Source: an uncultured Alphaproteobacteria bacterium
Lineage (GTDB): Bacteria > Pseudomonadota > Alphaproteobacteria > RF32 > CAG-239
DNA: 64,000 bases
Direction: 5' to 3'
NCBI GenBank assembly: GCA_934254915.1
Contig: CAKQMH010000001.1
Coordinates: 62,001 to 126,000 of the forward strand
In this document: one piece after another, positions 8,236-16,237 of the stretch
Layout: every line of letters starts with the position of its first letter
Numbering within the stretch: position 1 is the stretch's first letter
Made by a program: the position numbers and the translations under genes
The notes under the pieces: generated by a model
Databases searched by the model: none
The model's input: only the letters and a program-made list of their open reading frames with translations
What the model was told of the DNA's origin: nothing

Positions 8236-8868
8236 ATGGCTAAAGTTACAACCAAATCCAAAGAAACCAAACTATTGAAAAATGCCGAAACCAAATCGCT
8301 CGGCAAAACCCAAACTAAAGGCCTGAAAGCGGCCGAAACCAAAAAATTAGGCGTCAGCAAAACCCGTGCTAAAAAGATAAAACATTCTTATAAAGTCAAA
8401 GACGCTGAAAACGCCCTGCTGCTCAAACTGAAAGACGGTGACGTCGTAATTGAGATGTTTCCTGATGACGCTCCCAACCATGTGGCTCGCATTAAAGAAT
8501 TAGTTCGGGCCGGTTTTTATAACGGTTTAAAATTTCACCGCGTAATTGACGGTTTTATGGCCCAAACCGGCTGCCCTTATGGTACTGGCACCGGCGGCAG
8601 CGGCAAAAAGCTCAAAGCGGAGTTTAACCGCAACCACCACAAACGCGGTACCGTGTCAATGGCTCGCTCAATGCTGCCGGATTCGGCTGACAGCCAATTC
8701 TTTATTTGCTTTAATGACTGTGATTGGCTCGATGGACAATACACCGTTTGGGGCGAAGTAACCTCCGGCATGGAGCATGTTGACGCTATCAAACGCGGTA
8801 ATGGTCCTAACGGAGCAGTTGCTGACCCTGACGAAATTGTCAGCATGGTCGTCATCTCCGATATTTAA
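8236..8868 (+). CDS. Cyclophilin-type peptidyl-prolyl cis-trans isomerase with basic repeat N-terminus
   Basis: The C-terminal 150 residues form a cyclophilin domain: FHRVIDGFMAQTGCP, GTGTGG, GTVSMARS, DSADSQFFIC and WGEVTSGMEHVD are the usual active-site blocks. These enzymes accelerate proline isomerisation in protein folding. The first 55 residues are unusual: a Lys/Thr-rich tract with a recurring ETK or QTK followed by (S/G/K)LG. No signal peptide, so cytosolic. A GTG at 8218 opens the frame, but AGAGGA at 8223-8228 is correctly spaced for the ATG at 8236. The gene follows the ATP-grasp operon after an 81-base gap. Confidence 0.92.
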   Translation: MAKVTTKSKETKLLKNAETKSLGKTQTKGLKAAETKKLGVSKTRAKKIKHSYKVKDAENALLLKLKDGDVVIEMFPDDAPNHVARIKELVRAGFYNGLKFHRVIDGFMAQTGCPYGTGTGGSGKKLKAEFNRNHHKRGTVSMARSMLPDSADSQFFICFNDCDWLDGQYTVWGEVTSGMEHVDAIKRGNGPNGAVADPDEIVSMVVISDI

Positions 8869-8880
8869 TTTTCCAGATCA

Positions 8881-8917
8881 AAAAAAATCCTTCACCCTGA
8901 GCGGTGAAGGATTTTTT
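8881..8917. terminator. Bidirectional terminator between convergent genes
   Basis: A perfect 16-bp stem (A-run plus TCCTTCACC and its complement) with a 6-base loop, T-run on each strand. It ends four bases before the stop of the leftward gene. Confidence 0.93.
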
Positions 8918-8920
8918 TAT

Positions 8921-9199
8921 TCAAACCATTAAAATAAATAACGCCGAAAGCACAATTGCGGCCATCATAAACAGCAATACGGTGTGTTGACGATAGCGGC
9001 AATGCAGCCAAAAGCTCATTAGCGCAAATCCGGCGGCAAATATCACAAACACCATAATCCGCACCCAATCGGCATACTCCGGATTAGCCAAGGCGGCAAC
9101 GCTGACTACAGCAAAAAAAGCCAAAGCTCCAATTGCCTGACACGCATCAAAAACCATTTCGATGGTGCATTTTTTTGATTTTATTTTTTTGGCAGCCAT
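8921..9199 (-). CDS. Small three-helix membrane protein
   Basis: 92 residues. A lysine-rich N-terminus (MAAKKIKSKK) precedes three hydrophobic segments: about residues 17-38, 45-63 and 71-91. The positive-inside rule puts the N-terminus in the cytoplasm. No known family recognised. It is the last gene of a leftward series of small membrane and redox genes, separated from the SIMPL-domain gene by a hairpin. Confidence 0.7.
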   Translation of the reverse strand: MAAKKIKSKKCTIEMVFDACQAIGALAFFAVVSVAALANPEYADWVRIMVFVIFAAGFALMSFWLHCRYRQHTVLLFMMAAIVLSALFILMV

Positions 9200-9259
9200 A
9201 TAATTATAGATTTAAAAATTAAATTATACCCAACATTAAATCATATTTCACCCAAAAGT

Positions 9260-9287
9260 AAAGGGGCAATTTACCTGCCCCTTTTTT
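9260..9287 (-). terminator. Hairpin terminator after the SIMPL-domain gene
   Basis: AAAGGGGCA pairs with TGCCCCTTT around a short loop. The leftward T-tract is modest (CTTTACTTTT) while the rightward one is stronger, but the only gene ending here is leftward. Confidence 0.65.
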
Positions 9288-9304
9288 AGCTTTATGACTC
9301 TGTA

Positions 9305-10090
9305 CTATTCCAGCCAATATTCAATCGTTGAAACCACACGTACTTTCTTGGCAATTGACTGACTTTCGGAAATATCCGGAGCTTCAACTTTCGGCATAAT
9401 CGAGAAAACGCCCTGACTTGCCCGACGAATACGTCCGACTTTACTATCCGAACTCTTGGCAAACTCAGCCGCAGCGGCCGCAGCGTTTTTGGTTGCTTCT
9501 TCCAACATCTGCGGTTTGATTTGATTCAATCCGGTAAAGATATATGAAACCGGCGAACCGTATTGATTGTCAAACGTAATTCCTTGAGCAACCAACTCGC
9601 CGTTTTGGCGCAAAGCCTTATCCACCAAATCGACATTATTGGTGCTGACCGTTAAAGTTTGGCTGACAATAAAACGATAGGTCATATCATTATTGCTACG
9701 ATACGGATTAGCCAAAAGATCGTTGGTTTCGACCCGTCCTTCGCTTATTTCCTCTTTGGCAATTCCCTGCTGTTCCAAGAAATTATAAACAATCTGACGC
9801 TGACGGGCAATTTCTTGTTGTGTAGTCTGCAAACTGTCACCGGTCACCACATATTTGATATTCCAAATCGCCAAATCAGCTTTAACTTCCATTTCGGCCA
9901 AGCCTTTAACCGTAACAACATTGGAATTTACTTTGGCCTGATAGTAATAATAGCCGGGGAAGAACCCGCCCAGAGCAATTCCCAAAGCCAAAACCAACAC
10001 CGCCAAAAACTTACACCCGCAGCTTTTGCCGCACTTGCATCCGCAACCGCATTTACAATTTTCACCACATTTACACTCTTTATTTTCCAT
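9305..10090 (-). CDS. SIMPL (DUF541) domain protein with nine-cysteine N-terminal tail
   Basis: 261 residues. A TM helix (about residues 28-50) anchors a periplasmic SIMPL domain: VTVKGLAEMEVKADLAIW, a typical YRFIVSQTLTV strand, and helix pairs rich in Ala. Ahead of the helix the first 27 residues contain nine cysteines in C-K-C / C-G-C patterns (positions 6, 8, 12, 14, 16, 18, 20, 24, 26), resembling a metallothionein-like or zinc-ribbon tail on the cytoplasmic side. SIMPL proteins are linked to envelope stress but their role is unclear. AAGGAG at 10097-10102 places the start at MENKE, ten bases after the stop of the upstream FAD gene, so the two form an operon. Confidence 0.85.
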   Translation of the reverse strand: MENKECKCGENCKCGCGCKCGKSCGCKFLAVLVLALGIALGGFFPGYYYYQAKVNSNVVTVKGLAEMEVKADLAIWNIKYVVTGDSLQTTQQEIARQRQIVYNFLEQQGIAKEEISEGRVETNDLLANPYRSNNDMTYRFIVSQTLTVSTNNVDLVDKALRQNGELVAQGITFDNQYGSPVSYIFTGLNQIKPQMLEEATKNAAAAAAEFAKSSDSKVGRIRRASQGVFSIMPKVEAPDISESQSIAKKVRVVSTIEYWLE

Positions 10091-10100
10091 TTCAATCTCC

Positions 10101-11708
10101 TTAAGATTTATGATTATCAAGTTTATTTAACACACTTAATGCGCATTTAAGCCCGTCGACCGCCGCCGAGACAATTCCTCCGGCATAACCGGCGCCTTCT
10201 CCGCAAGGATATAATCCTTCTATCGGACTTTGCAATTTTTCATCCCGCAAAAGCCGTATCGGTGAAGAACTTCGGGTTTCAACTCCGGTCAATACCGCTG
10301 ACGGCAAAGCGAAACCATGCAGTTTTTTATCCATTTCCACAATTGCCGACCGCAGCGTATCGGTTATTTCCGAACCGAAAATGTTGCTCAAATCGCTTGG
10401 CACAACTCCGCATGAATAGCTTGGCGTAACTTCATCAAATTTTTTGGACGGACGCTCAGCCAGCAAATCGGCAACTTTTTGTGCCGGGGCTTGATAGGTT
10501 TTACCGCCGGCAGCAAACGCTTTTTGTTCCAACTCACGCTGATAATACATTCCCTGTAACGGATGTGAGCCTCCGAAATCTTCAGGATTTATACCAACCA
10601 ACAGTGCCGAATTGGCATTAGCCTTATCTCGGGCATAACAGCTCATACCATTGGTTGCCAAATATCCGACTTCTGATGCCGCGGCCACCACCTCGCCTCC
10701 CGGACACATACAAAAAGTATACGCCGAACGTCCGTTAGGCAGATGAACCGCCAACTTATAATCAGCCGCCCCCAACAACGGGTTACCGGCAAAATTATGC
10801 TGCAAAGCCTGATTAATCAGTTTTTGCGGGTGTTCAATACGCGCTCCGACCGAAAAAGCTTTCGGCATCAACGGAATCCCTCTTTTATACAACATTTCGA
10901 AAGTGTCACGCGCACTATGCCCGATAGCCAAAATCAGATTATCCGCGCTGATTTCGACCATTCCTTCCGGCGTTGCGGCTTTAATTGCCAGCAGCCGCCC
11001 GTTTTTAATAACCAAATCCACCAACCGATGATTAAAACGATATTCTCCGCCCAAGGATATTATCTTTTGGCGTATCATCGGCACAATCTGCGCCAGTTTA
11101 TCCGTCCCCAAATGCGGTTTGGCCAAATACATTATATCTTCAGGCGCTCCGGCCGCCACAAACTCTTGCAAAACCTTGGTCGTAAACGCATCTTTTTTGA
11201 TACCGGTCATTAACTTACCATCAGAAAATGTTCCGGCGCCGCCCTCGCCGAATTGCACATTTGACTCGGGATTCAGGCGGCGGTTATGCCAAAATTCACG
11301 AACATCTTTTTGTCTTTCCGCCACCGGTTTGCCACGTTCCAAAATCAACGGTTTTGCACCGGCCTGCGCCAATAACAAACCGGCAAACATTCCCGCCGGA
11401 CCGCTTCCGACAATAATCGGACGGGCAAAATTTTTGCTCTGTATGGTCGGGATCTGCAATGGTACTTCTGGTTTAATTTTTTCCATATAAGCCCATGGAG
11501 ATTTGGCCAACAAAGCTTCTTCATCATCAACCGTTATATCAACCGTATAAATAAAATATACCTTTTGCCGGCTGCGGGTATCGACCGCTTTTTTTACCAA
11601 TTGCCACGAGCGCAGCGGCGATGTCAGCCCCAACAGTTCGACTACTTTTGACGGTAAATTTTTTATCTCAAAATCTAATGGAAATTTTAAATTGCTGACT
11701 CGAATCAT
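10101..11708 (-). CDS. FAD-dependent dehydrogenase-like protein (COG2509 type)
   Basis: 535 residues. The N-terminal 85 residues form a small ferredoxin-like cap, followed by a dinucleotide-binding motif (IIVGSGPAGMFAGLLLAQAGA) with E at the end of the second strand (LILERG), the conserved QFGEGGAGTFSDGKL block, and LAIGHSARDT. The C-terminus has CGEGAGYAGGIVSAAVDG, where FAD contacts are completed. This family is widely conserved but the substrate is unknown. Cytosolic. The gene lies immediately upstream of the SIMPL-domain gene in one operon. FAD binding is well supported; the reaction is not. Confidence 0.87.
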   Translation of the reverse strand: MIRVSNLKFPLDFEIKNLPSKVVELLGLTSPLRSWQLVKKAVDTRSRQKVYFIYTVDITVDDEEALLAKSPWAYMEKIKPEVPLQIPTIQSKNFARPIIVGSGPAGMFAGLLLAQAGAKPLILERGKPVAERQKDVREFWHNRRLNPESNVQFGEGGAGTFSDGKLMTGIKKDAFTTKVLQEFVAAGAPEDIMYLAKPHLGTDKLAQIVPMIRQKIISLGGEYRFNHRLVDLVIKNGRLLAIKAATPEGMVEISADNLILAIGHSARDTFEMLYKRGIPLMPKAFSVGARIEHPQKLINQALQHNFAGNPLLGAADYKLAVHLPNGRSAYTFCMCPGGEVVAAASEVGYLATNGMSCYARDKANANSALLVGINPEDFGGSHPLQGMYYQRELEQKAFAAGGKTYQAPAQKVADLLAERPSKKFDEVTPSYSCGVVPSDLSNIFGSEITDTLRSAIVEMDKKLHGFALPSAVLTGVETRSSSPIRLLRDEKLQSPIEGLYPCGEGAGYAGGIVSAAVDGLKCALSVLNKLDNHKS

Positions 11709-11802
11709 TGCCTTCTCCCGCTATCTTTGTAACCTAAAATTGCGGAAAATAAAAGCTAAATCATCAAACAATCAGCATAATTGCCGCCATGACACCGGCT
11801 TT

Positions 11803-12135
11803 TTAGTTTTCCTCAGCCTCATCGGCGGCCGTGGTTTCATCATCACTGCTGTGGAACAAAATTGTCCATAACGCTTTGCGGTACATCCACAGATTAATCA
11901 CGCCCAACGCCACCGACATTGTACCGAACAAATACAGCATATAATACCAATTGAGTTGTGAAGCCGACATCATAACATCCTGTTGATTAACGCGCAAAAA
12001 GCCGATTGCCGCTGCCGTAAGCGCAAATGCTGATATAAACGCCAATGTCCAAATCTTGTTCTGCACCCGATGATTAACCAAAAATGACGTTATGATATAA
12101 AGCACGACAAAAGCTACAAGCAAATATAATTCCAT
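11803..12135 (-). CDS. Small three-helix membrane protein with acidic tail
   Basis: 110 residues. Hydrophobic segments at about residues 3-20, 29-48 and 65-84, then a basic/aromatic stretch (MYRKALWTILF) and a strongly acidic C-terminus (DDETTAADEAEEN). No recognised family. It precedes the FAD protein gene by 94 bases and may share its transcript. Function unknown; the frame, length and membrane pattern support a real gene. Confidence 0.7.
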   Translation of the reverse strand: MELYLLVAFVVLYIITSFLVNHRVQNKIWTLAFISAFALTAAAIGFLRVNQQDVMMSASQLNWYYMLYLFGTMSVALGVINLWMYRKALWTILFHSSDDETTAADEAEEN

Positions 12136-12213
12136 GTTCGCCCCTTCCTTAAAATTTATTTAGTTTAGATATAGCCTTGCTGCTTTCGTTTTCAAGCGAT
12201 TTACCTATTTAAA

Positions 12214-12253
12214 AAGCCAAAGCCGAATATCTGTTAAGACATTCGACTTTGGT
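12214..12253 (-). terminator. Terminator of the leftward gene at 12268-12612
   Basis: CCAAAG-CGAAT pairs with ATTCG-CTTTGG with a single internal mismatch. Leftward it ends in CTTTTT, 15 bases after the stop. Confidence 0.75.
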
Positions 12254-12267
12254 TTAATTCGTAGTAT

Positions 12268-12612
12268 TTAGGCTACTTTATTACCTATACAACCACGAAT
12301 AAAGCAAATTGCTGCGAAACATCCGCCAACTACCATCACAAAACCGATAATCGGGCATTCAACGCACATATAGCATGTTAACTTATAAAAAACATACACA
12401 GCTGCACATATAACACCGACACCAAGCAAAATTCCAAGTCCCCAAATCAGGATTACTGCTGCAACAATAAAGAGAGCCAATCCGACGATTAAACAAGTGG
12501 GAATACCAAAGATATCTTGAGCGTTTTGTGATGCGCAGTGGTTGAATGCAAATATCACTGCAATTACGAAAACGACTGCCAATACAGCAATCATTAAAAT
12601 TCTTTTTGCCAT
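12268..12612 (-). CDS. Cysteine-rich small membrane protein
   Basis: 114 residues with nearly continuous hydrophobic segments (about 4-24, 37-60, 63-80, 88-107). Nine cysteines cluster in the second half around C-Y-M-C-V-E-C and C-F-A-A-I-C-F-I-R-G-C, plus single cysteines at 26, 40 and 69. No known family recognised. The density of cysteine in membrane segments is unusual and might suit metal or haem handling, but nothing proves this. A single gene with its own terminator. Confidence 0.65.
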   Translation of the reverse strand: MAKRILMIAVLAVVFVIAVIFAFNHCASQNAQDIFGIPTCLIVGLALFIVAAVILIWGLGILLGVGVICAAVYVFYKLTCYMCVECPIIGFVMVVGGCFAAICFIRGCIGNKVA

Positions 12613-12772
12613 AAAAATAAGTTTTATGCTTATTCGCTAAATCAACTTCAACAGTCAAAAAAGCAATAAGCTGATTATAAAATAATGGAATAAAATAAGA
12701 TTTTGTATTATTAATATAATATCACAAAATTTGCCTTTAATCCAGCAAAAAACCCCATTAAGACTAACACAC

Positions 12773-12801
12773 TTGCCAAAAGGCGAAAATTGTGTTATAA
12801 G
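12773..12801 (+). promoter_or_regulatory. Extended -10 promoter for the deaminase gene
   Basis: TTGCCA at 12773-12778, a 17-base spacer, then TATAAG at 12796-12801 preceded by TGT (extended -10). It lies about 37 bases before the chosen start of the deaminase. Confidence 0.65.
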
Positions 12802-12837
12802 GGCAAAAATTTTCACAACAGCCAAGGAATAAATTTA

Positions 12838-13332
12838 ATGCTCGAAAAAAAATATCAGGCCGCTGATATCGCTGCCATGCGTGAAGCTGTCAAAATGTCA
12901 GCGACTTCGACTCAACACCCGCAAAATCCTGAAGGCGGGCCTTTCGGCGCGGTCATCTGCAAAGACGGTAAAGTGATTGCCGCTGGTTGCAACCATGTGC
13001 TGATTAACAATGATCCGTCTGCTCATGCTGAAGTTTTTACGATTCGCGAAGCTTGCCGCAACCTTGGAACTTGGGATTTGAGCGGCTGCACCCTTTACAC
13101 CAGTTGTGAACCCTGCCCGATGTGCCTGATGACAGCCAAATGGGCTAATATTTCCCAAATTTATTTTGCTGCCACCCGCAAAGACGCTGCCGCTATCGGC
13201 TTTCGTGATGATGATTTGTATAATCTGCTCAAACCGGCGGTTTTTGGCACGATGATTGAAGAATGTCATGATGAGGCCGTCGCCGTTATGCAAAAATGGC
13301 GGCAAACTTTTGGCAATGACGAAAATTATTAA
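12838..13332 (+). CDS. Nucleobase deaminase, guanine deaminase-like
   Basis: 164-residue cytidine/deoxycytidylate deaminase-fold enzyme. Zinc ligands are H63 in HAE and C93/C96 in PCPMC; the catalytic Glu is E65. The sequence GGPFGAVI, NDPSAHAEV, LYTSCEPCPMC and the acidic segment after AATRKDAA resemble Bacillus GuaD more than tRNA adenosine deaminase TadA, and the C-terminus ends in an aromatic Tyr as in GuaD. It would convert guanine to xanthine in purine salvage. AAGGA before the ATG at 12838 sets the start; the upstream frame extension is rejected. TadA activity cannot be excluded by eye. Confidence 0.8.
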   Translation: MLEKKYQAADIAAMREAVKMSATSTQHPQNPEGGPFGAVICKDGKVIAAGCNHVLINNDPSAHAEVFTIREACRNLGTWDLSGCTLYTSCEPCPMCLMTAKWANISQIYFAATRKDAAAIGFRDDDLYNLLKPAVFGTMIEECHDEAVAVMQKWRQTFGNDENY

Positions 13333-13411
13333 ACTCCGCATTCCCAAAAAAGTAGTGACTTGCCAACCCAAATAATTTATATTGGCGCAAAATTTTAACG
13401 GAAAGACTAAG

Positions 13412-14053
13412 ATGAAACAAATTATATCAGCCGCCGAAGCCGCAAAACTGATTCCGCAAAATTCTTCGGTTATGATTGGCGGTTTTTTAACCTGTGGTTC
13501 ACCGGAACGCGTTATTGATGAACTGATTAAAGCCCGCACCGGCGGTCTGACCATTATCGCTAACGATACATCCGTCCCCGACAGCGACCGCGGCAAGCTG
13601 GTTGTCAACAAACTGGTAAAAAAAGCCATTGTAACCCATATCGGCACTAACCCCGAAACCGGCCGCCAAATGAACAATGGTGAGCTTGAAGTTGAGTTAG
13701 TCCCGATGGGAACTTTGGTTGAGCGCATTCGCGCTGCCGGAGCCGGACTTGGCGGTTTTTTGACCCCGACCGGCATGGGTACGATTGTCGCGGCCGATAA
13801 GCCGACAATGGAAGTTGACGGAAAGACCTATTTGTTTGAAAAACCGCTCAAAGCCGATGTTGCCATTATCTATGGCACTAAAGTTGATAAATTTGGCAAT
13901 GTCTTTTTGGAAGGCACGACTCGCAATTTCAATACCGTTATGGCCACCGCGGCTCAAACCGTTATTGTAGAAGCCGACGAAATTTGCGATGAGCCGCTTG
14001 ACCCCAATATCATAAATATTCCGGGGATTTTCATTGATTATATTGTAGCATGA
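13412..14053 (+). CDS. atoD: 3-oxoacid/acetate CoA-transferase subunit A
   Basis: 213 residues, the length of AtoD-type alpha subunits. Typical features are the N-terminal MIGGFLTCGSPERVIDEL block, LVPMGTLVERIRAAGAGLGGFLTPTGMGT, and the strand KADVAIIYGTKVDKFGN. With the next gene it forms a class I CoA-transferase moving CoA between acyl-CoAs and acetoacetate or acetate, used in short-chain fatty acid metabolism. The ATG at 13412 fits the family start; the ribosome site GGAAAG is modest. The stop is seven bases before subunit B. Confidence 0.9.
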   Translation: MKQIISAAEAAKLIPQNSSVMIGGFLTCGSPERVIDELIKARTGGLTIIANDTSVPDSDRGKLVVNKLVKKAIVTHIGTNPETGRQMNNGELEVELVPMGTLVERIRAAGAGLGGFLTPTGMGTIVAADKPTMEVDGKTYLFEKPLKADVAIIYGTKVDKFGNVFLEGTTRNFNTVMATAAQTVIVEADEICDEPLDPNIINIPGIFIDYIVA

Positions 14054-14060
14054 GGTTGTG

Positions 14061-14726
14061 ATGACAGACTTAACTAAAGAACAATGCCGTGAAATTATTG
14101 CCCAACGTGTTGCCCAAGAATTTAAGGAAGGCGATGTTATCTCGCTTGGCATCGGTTTGCCGACGGAAGTGGCTAACTATATTCCGCCGCATTTGCATGT
14201 TATTTTCCAGTCCGAAAACGGAATGTTGGGTGTCGGACACCGTAACCCAGACGCCGGACGCCACCCGCGCATTACCAATGCCGGCGGCATGGCCGTAACC
14301 GTCAAAGCCGGAGCATCTTTCTTTGATACCCAAACCTCATTGATGATTATGCGCGGCGGACATATTGACGCTACCGTTTTAGGCGCTTTGCAGGTTGATG
14401 AAGAAGGTAATCTGGCCAACTGGATGATTCCCGGTGCGTTTGTCCCCGGCATGGGCGGCGCTATGGATTTGGTCGTCGGCGCTAAGAAAGTTATTCTCGC
14501 CATGGAACACACCAACAAAGGCAAACCGCGGATTGTCAAAAAATGTAACTTACCGCTGACAGCAGCTCGTGAGGTTAACCTGATTGTAACCGAACGCGCG
14601 GTTATTGAAGTCACTCCGCAAGGACTTCTTCTCAAGGAAATCAATCCGCTGTTTTCGTTGGACGAGGTCTTAGCTTCCACCGACGCGGATTTAATTATTG
14701 ACGATAGTTTACAACAAATTGCTTAA
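14061..14726 (+). CDS. atoA: 3-oxoacid/acetate CoA-transferase subunit B
   Basis: 221-residue beta subunit. The catalytic glutamate sits in FQSENGMLGVG, the SENG motif of class I CoA-transferases, which forms the glutamyl-CoA intermediate. GGHIDATVLGALQVDEEGNLANW and the MGGAMDLVVGAKKVI block are standard. GAGG at 14052-14055 suits the ATG at 14061 better than the GTG three bases earlier. No thiolase or acetoacetate transporter lies alongside, so the physiological substrate is open. Confidence 0.92.
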   Translation: MTDLTKEQCREIIAQRVAQEFKEGDVISLGIGLPTEVANYIPPHLHVIFQSENGMLGVGHRNPDAGRHPRITNAGGMAVTVKAGASFFDTQTSLMIMRGGHIDATVLGALQVDEEGNLANWMIPGAFVPGMGGAMDLVVGAKKVILAMEHTNKGKPRIVKKCNLPLTAAREVNLIVTERAVIEVTPQGLLLKEINPLFSLDEVLASTDADLIIDDSLQQIA

Positions 14727-14736
14727 TTATCACCCC

Positions 14737-14768
14737 AAAAAAAGAGGCTGTAATCAGCCTCTTTTTTT
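14737..14768. terminator. Bidirectional terminator overlapping the MATE gene end
   Basis: A-run plus GAGGCTG pairs perfectly with CAGCCTC plus T-run, loop TAAT. The right half encodes the last residues and stop of the leftward MATE transporter gene, so the hairpin is partly coding. Confidence 0.92.
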
Positions 14769-16064
14769 ACCGAACCATAACCAGCAGACAAAGCCGAACA
14801 AGATAACGCGCGAACAAGGCATTGCCAACCACACACCGTCCAAGCCAAGCCATAACGGTAATGTAAACAAACATAACGGCAGGGCAAAAAAGGCATCCCC
14901 ATATATCAGCAGCGATGAATCCCATACTTTACCGGTTGCTTGATAATAATAGCCGGCAACCCGAACCACGCCTAACAAAACAAACGCTGTCGAACTCAAA
15001 ATCAAACCATGTGCTGCCAATTCGGCCGTGCTGCCGCTGAGGTTAAACCAGGTAGGAAAAACATTGTGGCCGGCAAATGAAACCAACATCAAAATTATTC
15101 CCAATCCAAACGCGGTCACATACCCCATATTACCGATAACATTTTGCCGTTGAAAACGTTTGCCGCCGTAGAGGTATGCCACCAAAGGCTGAACTCCTAA
15201 TGACAAGCCGGTCATCAGCAGCGAGCCTAAGGACTCAATTGCCCCGATAAAAGTATAAGCGGCCAAGCCTTCAATTCCGCCATATTTCAGCGATTGAAAG
15301 TTATGGAAAAACAACATGGCAATAATCGACAACTGATTGCCGAGCGATGGAATGCCGCTCAACAGCACCTCACCCAAAGTTTTTAACCGCAGGTGAAACA
15401 TTAACCAACGATAACGCAGCTGCGTATAAGGTGTGGCAAAATAAAGCAAACCGACAACCGCAATCATCGCTTGTGCCACAACCGTTGCATATGCCGCCCC
15501 GATGATACCGCCGCCCAATGGAAAAATAAAGACATAGTCGAGCAAAATATTAAGCAATAAGCCGCCGATTGTCAGCCACATTGACAAAACCGGACGTCCG
15601 TCATTACGGATTACCGCAGAAACCGCCATCATCAGCATACAAGCCAAATTGCCGTATATCAAAATTCGTGAATAGTGGATTGCTCCGTCCATCAACTCCG
15701 GCTTTGCTCCGAACAAAACCAATGCTTCCGTTAAATAGGTGTTCATCAGCAACATCATACCCAAACTGAATATCAGTTGAAAACACAACATATTGCCTAA
15801 TGTCAGACGAGCTTTAGATAAATCACCGCGTCCGCGCGACTGTGAAATTATAATCGCCGCCCCTGTTCCCAACATATCGCCGACCGCCCCGAAAAGCATT
15901 ACCAACGGCCAAGTTACAGCCACTGATGCCAACCCGATTTCACCTGCGCTCTGCCCGATAAAAACCGTATCGACAATACTGTACGAGCCGACAATGAGCA
16001 TCCCCACCATCGACGGAATAATATACGATAAAAAGAGTTTGGTATTTTTAGTTAGTTTATTCAT
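14754..16064 (-). CDS. MATE family efflux transporter
   Basis: 436 residues and about twelve TM helices in two six-helix halves. The N-terminal half starts with PSMVGMLIVGSYSIVDTVFIGQSAGEIGLASVAVTWP, the usual MATE signature, and GDMLGTGAAIIISQSRGRGD follows. The second half repeats the pattern (SGIPSLGNQLSIIAMLFFHNF, GLSLGVQPLVAYLYGGKRF). MATE proteins export drugs or metabolites using a Na+ or H+ gradient; the substrate cannot be read from sequence. The stop codon lies within the terminator hairpin. Confidence 0.93.
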   Translation of the reverse strand: MNKLTKNTKLFLSYIIPSMVGMLIVGSYSIVDTVFIGQSAGEIGLASVAVTWPLVMLFGAVGDMLGTGAAIIISQSRGRGDLSKARLTLGNMLCFQLIFSLGMMLLMNTYLTEALVLFGAKPELMDGAIHYSRILIYGNLACMLMMAVSAVIRNDGRPVLSMWLTIGGLLLNILLDYVFIFPLGGGIIGAAYATVVAQAMIAVVGLLYFATPYTQLRYRWLMFHLRLKTLGEVLLSGIPSLGNQLSIIAMLFFHNFQSLKYGGIEGLAAYTFIGAIESLGSLLMTGLSLGVQPLVAYLYGGKRFQRQNVIGNMGYVTAFGLGIILMLVSFAGHNVFPTWFNLSGSTAELAAHGLILSSTAFVLLGVVRVAGYYYQATGKVWDSSLLIYGDAFFALPLCLFTLPLWLGLDGVWLAMPCSRVILFGFVCWLWFGKKRG

Positions 16065-16096
16065 CTATTCACCTTGTTAGTTAAATCAGCGCTTAA

Positions 16097-16237
16097 GTTA
16101 TATATTTTTATATTTTCTTCGGCGTTGTGGTCTTTAATGAACGACTCACTCCGCGTATTGTTACCGGTATTGCGCTGATCTTGGGCGCGGTAATGCTGAT
16201 TGTTCTCAACAAGCGCAAAAAAGCCAAATCAAACTAA
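16097..16237 (+). pseudogene. C-terminal relic of an EamA/DMT-type transporter
   Basis: A 46-codon frame, closed upstream by a stop at 16094 and ending with TAA at 16235-16237, reads through a hydrophobic segment then FNERLTPRIVTGIALILGAV followed by a basic tail. This matches the last two helices and the loop of EamA-family drug/metabolite transporters, where an aromatic-x-E-x-L-(T/S) turn is followed by a glycine-rich final helix. There is no start codon or ribosome site and nothing upstream continues it; the upstream sequence runs into the MATE gene's promoter. Its end overlaps the stop of queH by four bases. Confidence 0.7.

Noticed and set aside
12898..13776. Leftward 292-residue ORF opposite the deaminase and atoD
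   Set aside because: It lies antisense to two genes with clear motifs and has no family pattern; a shadow frame.
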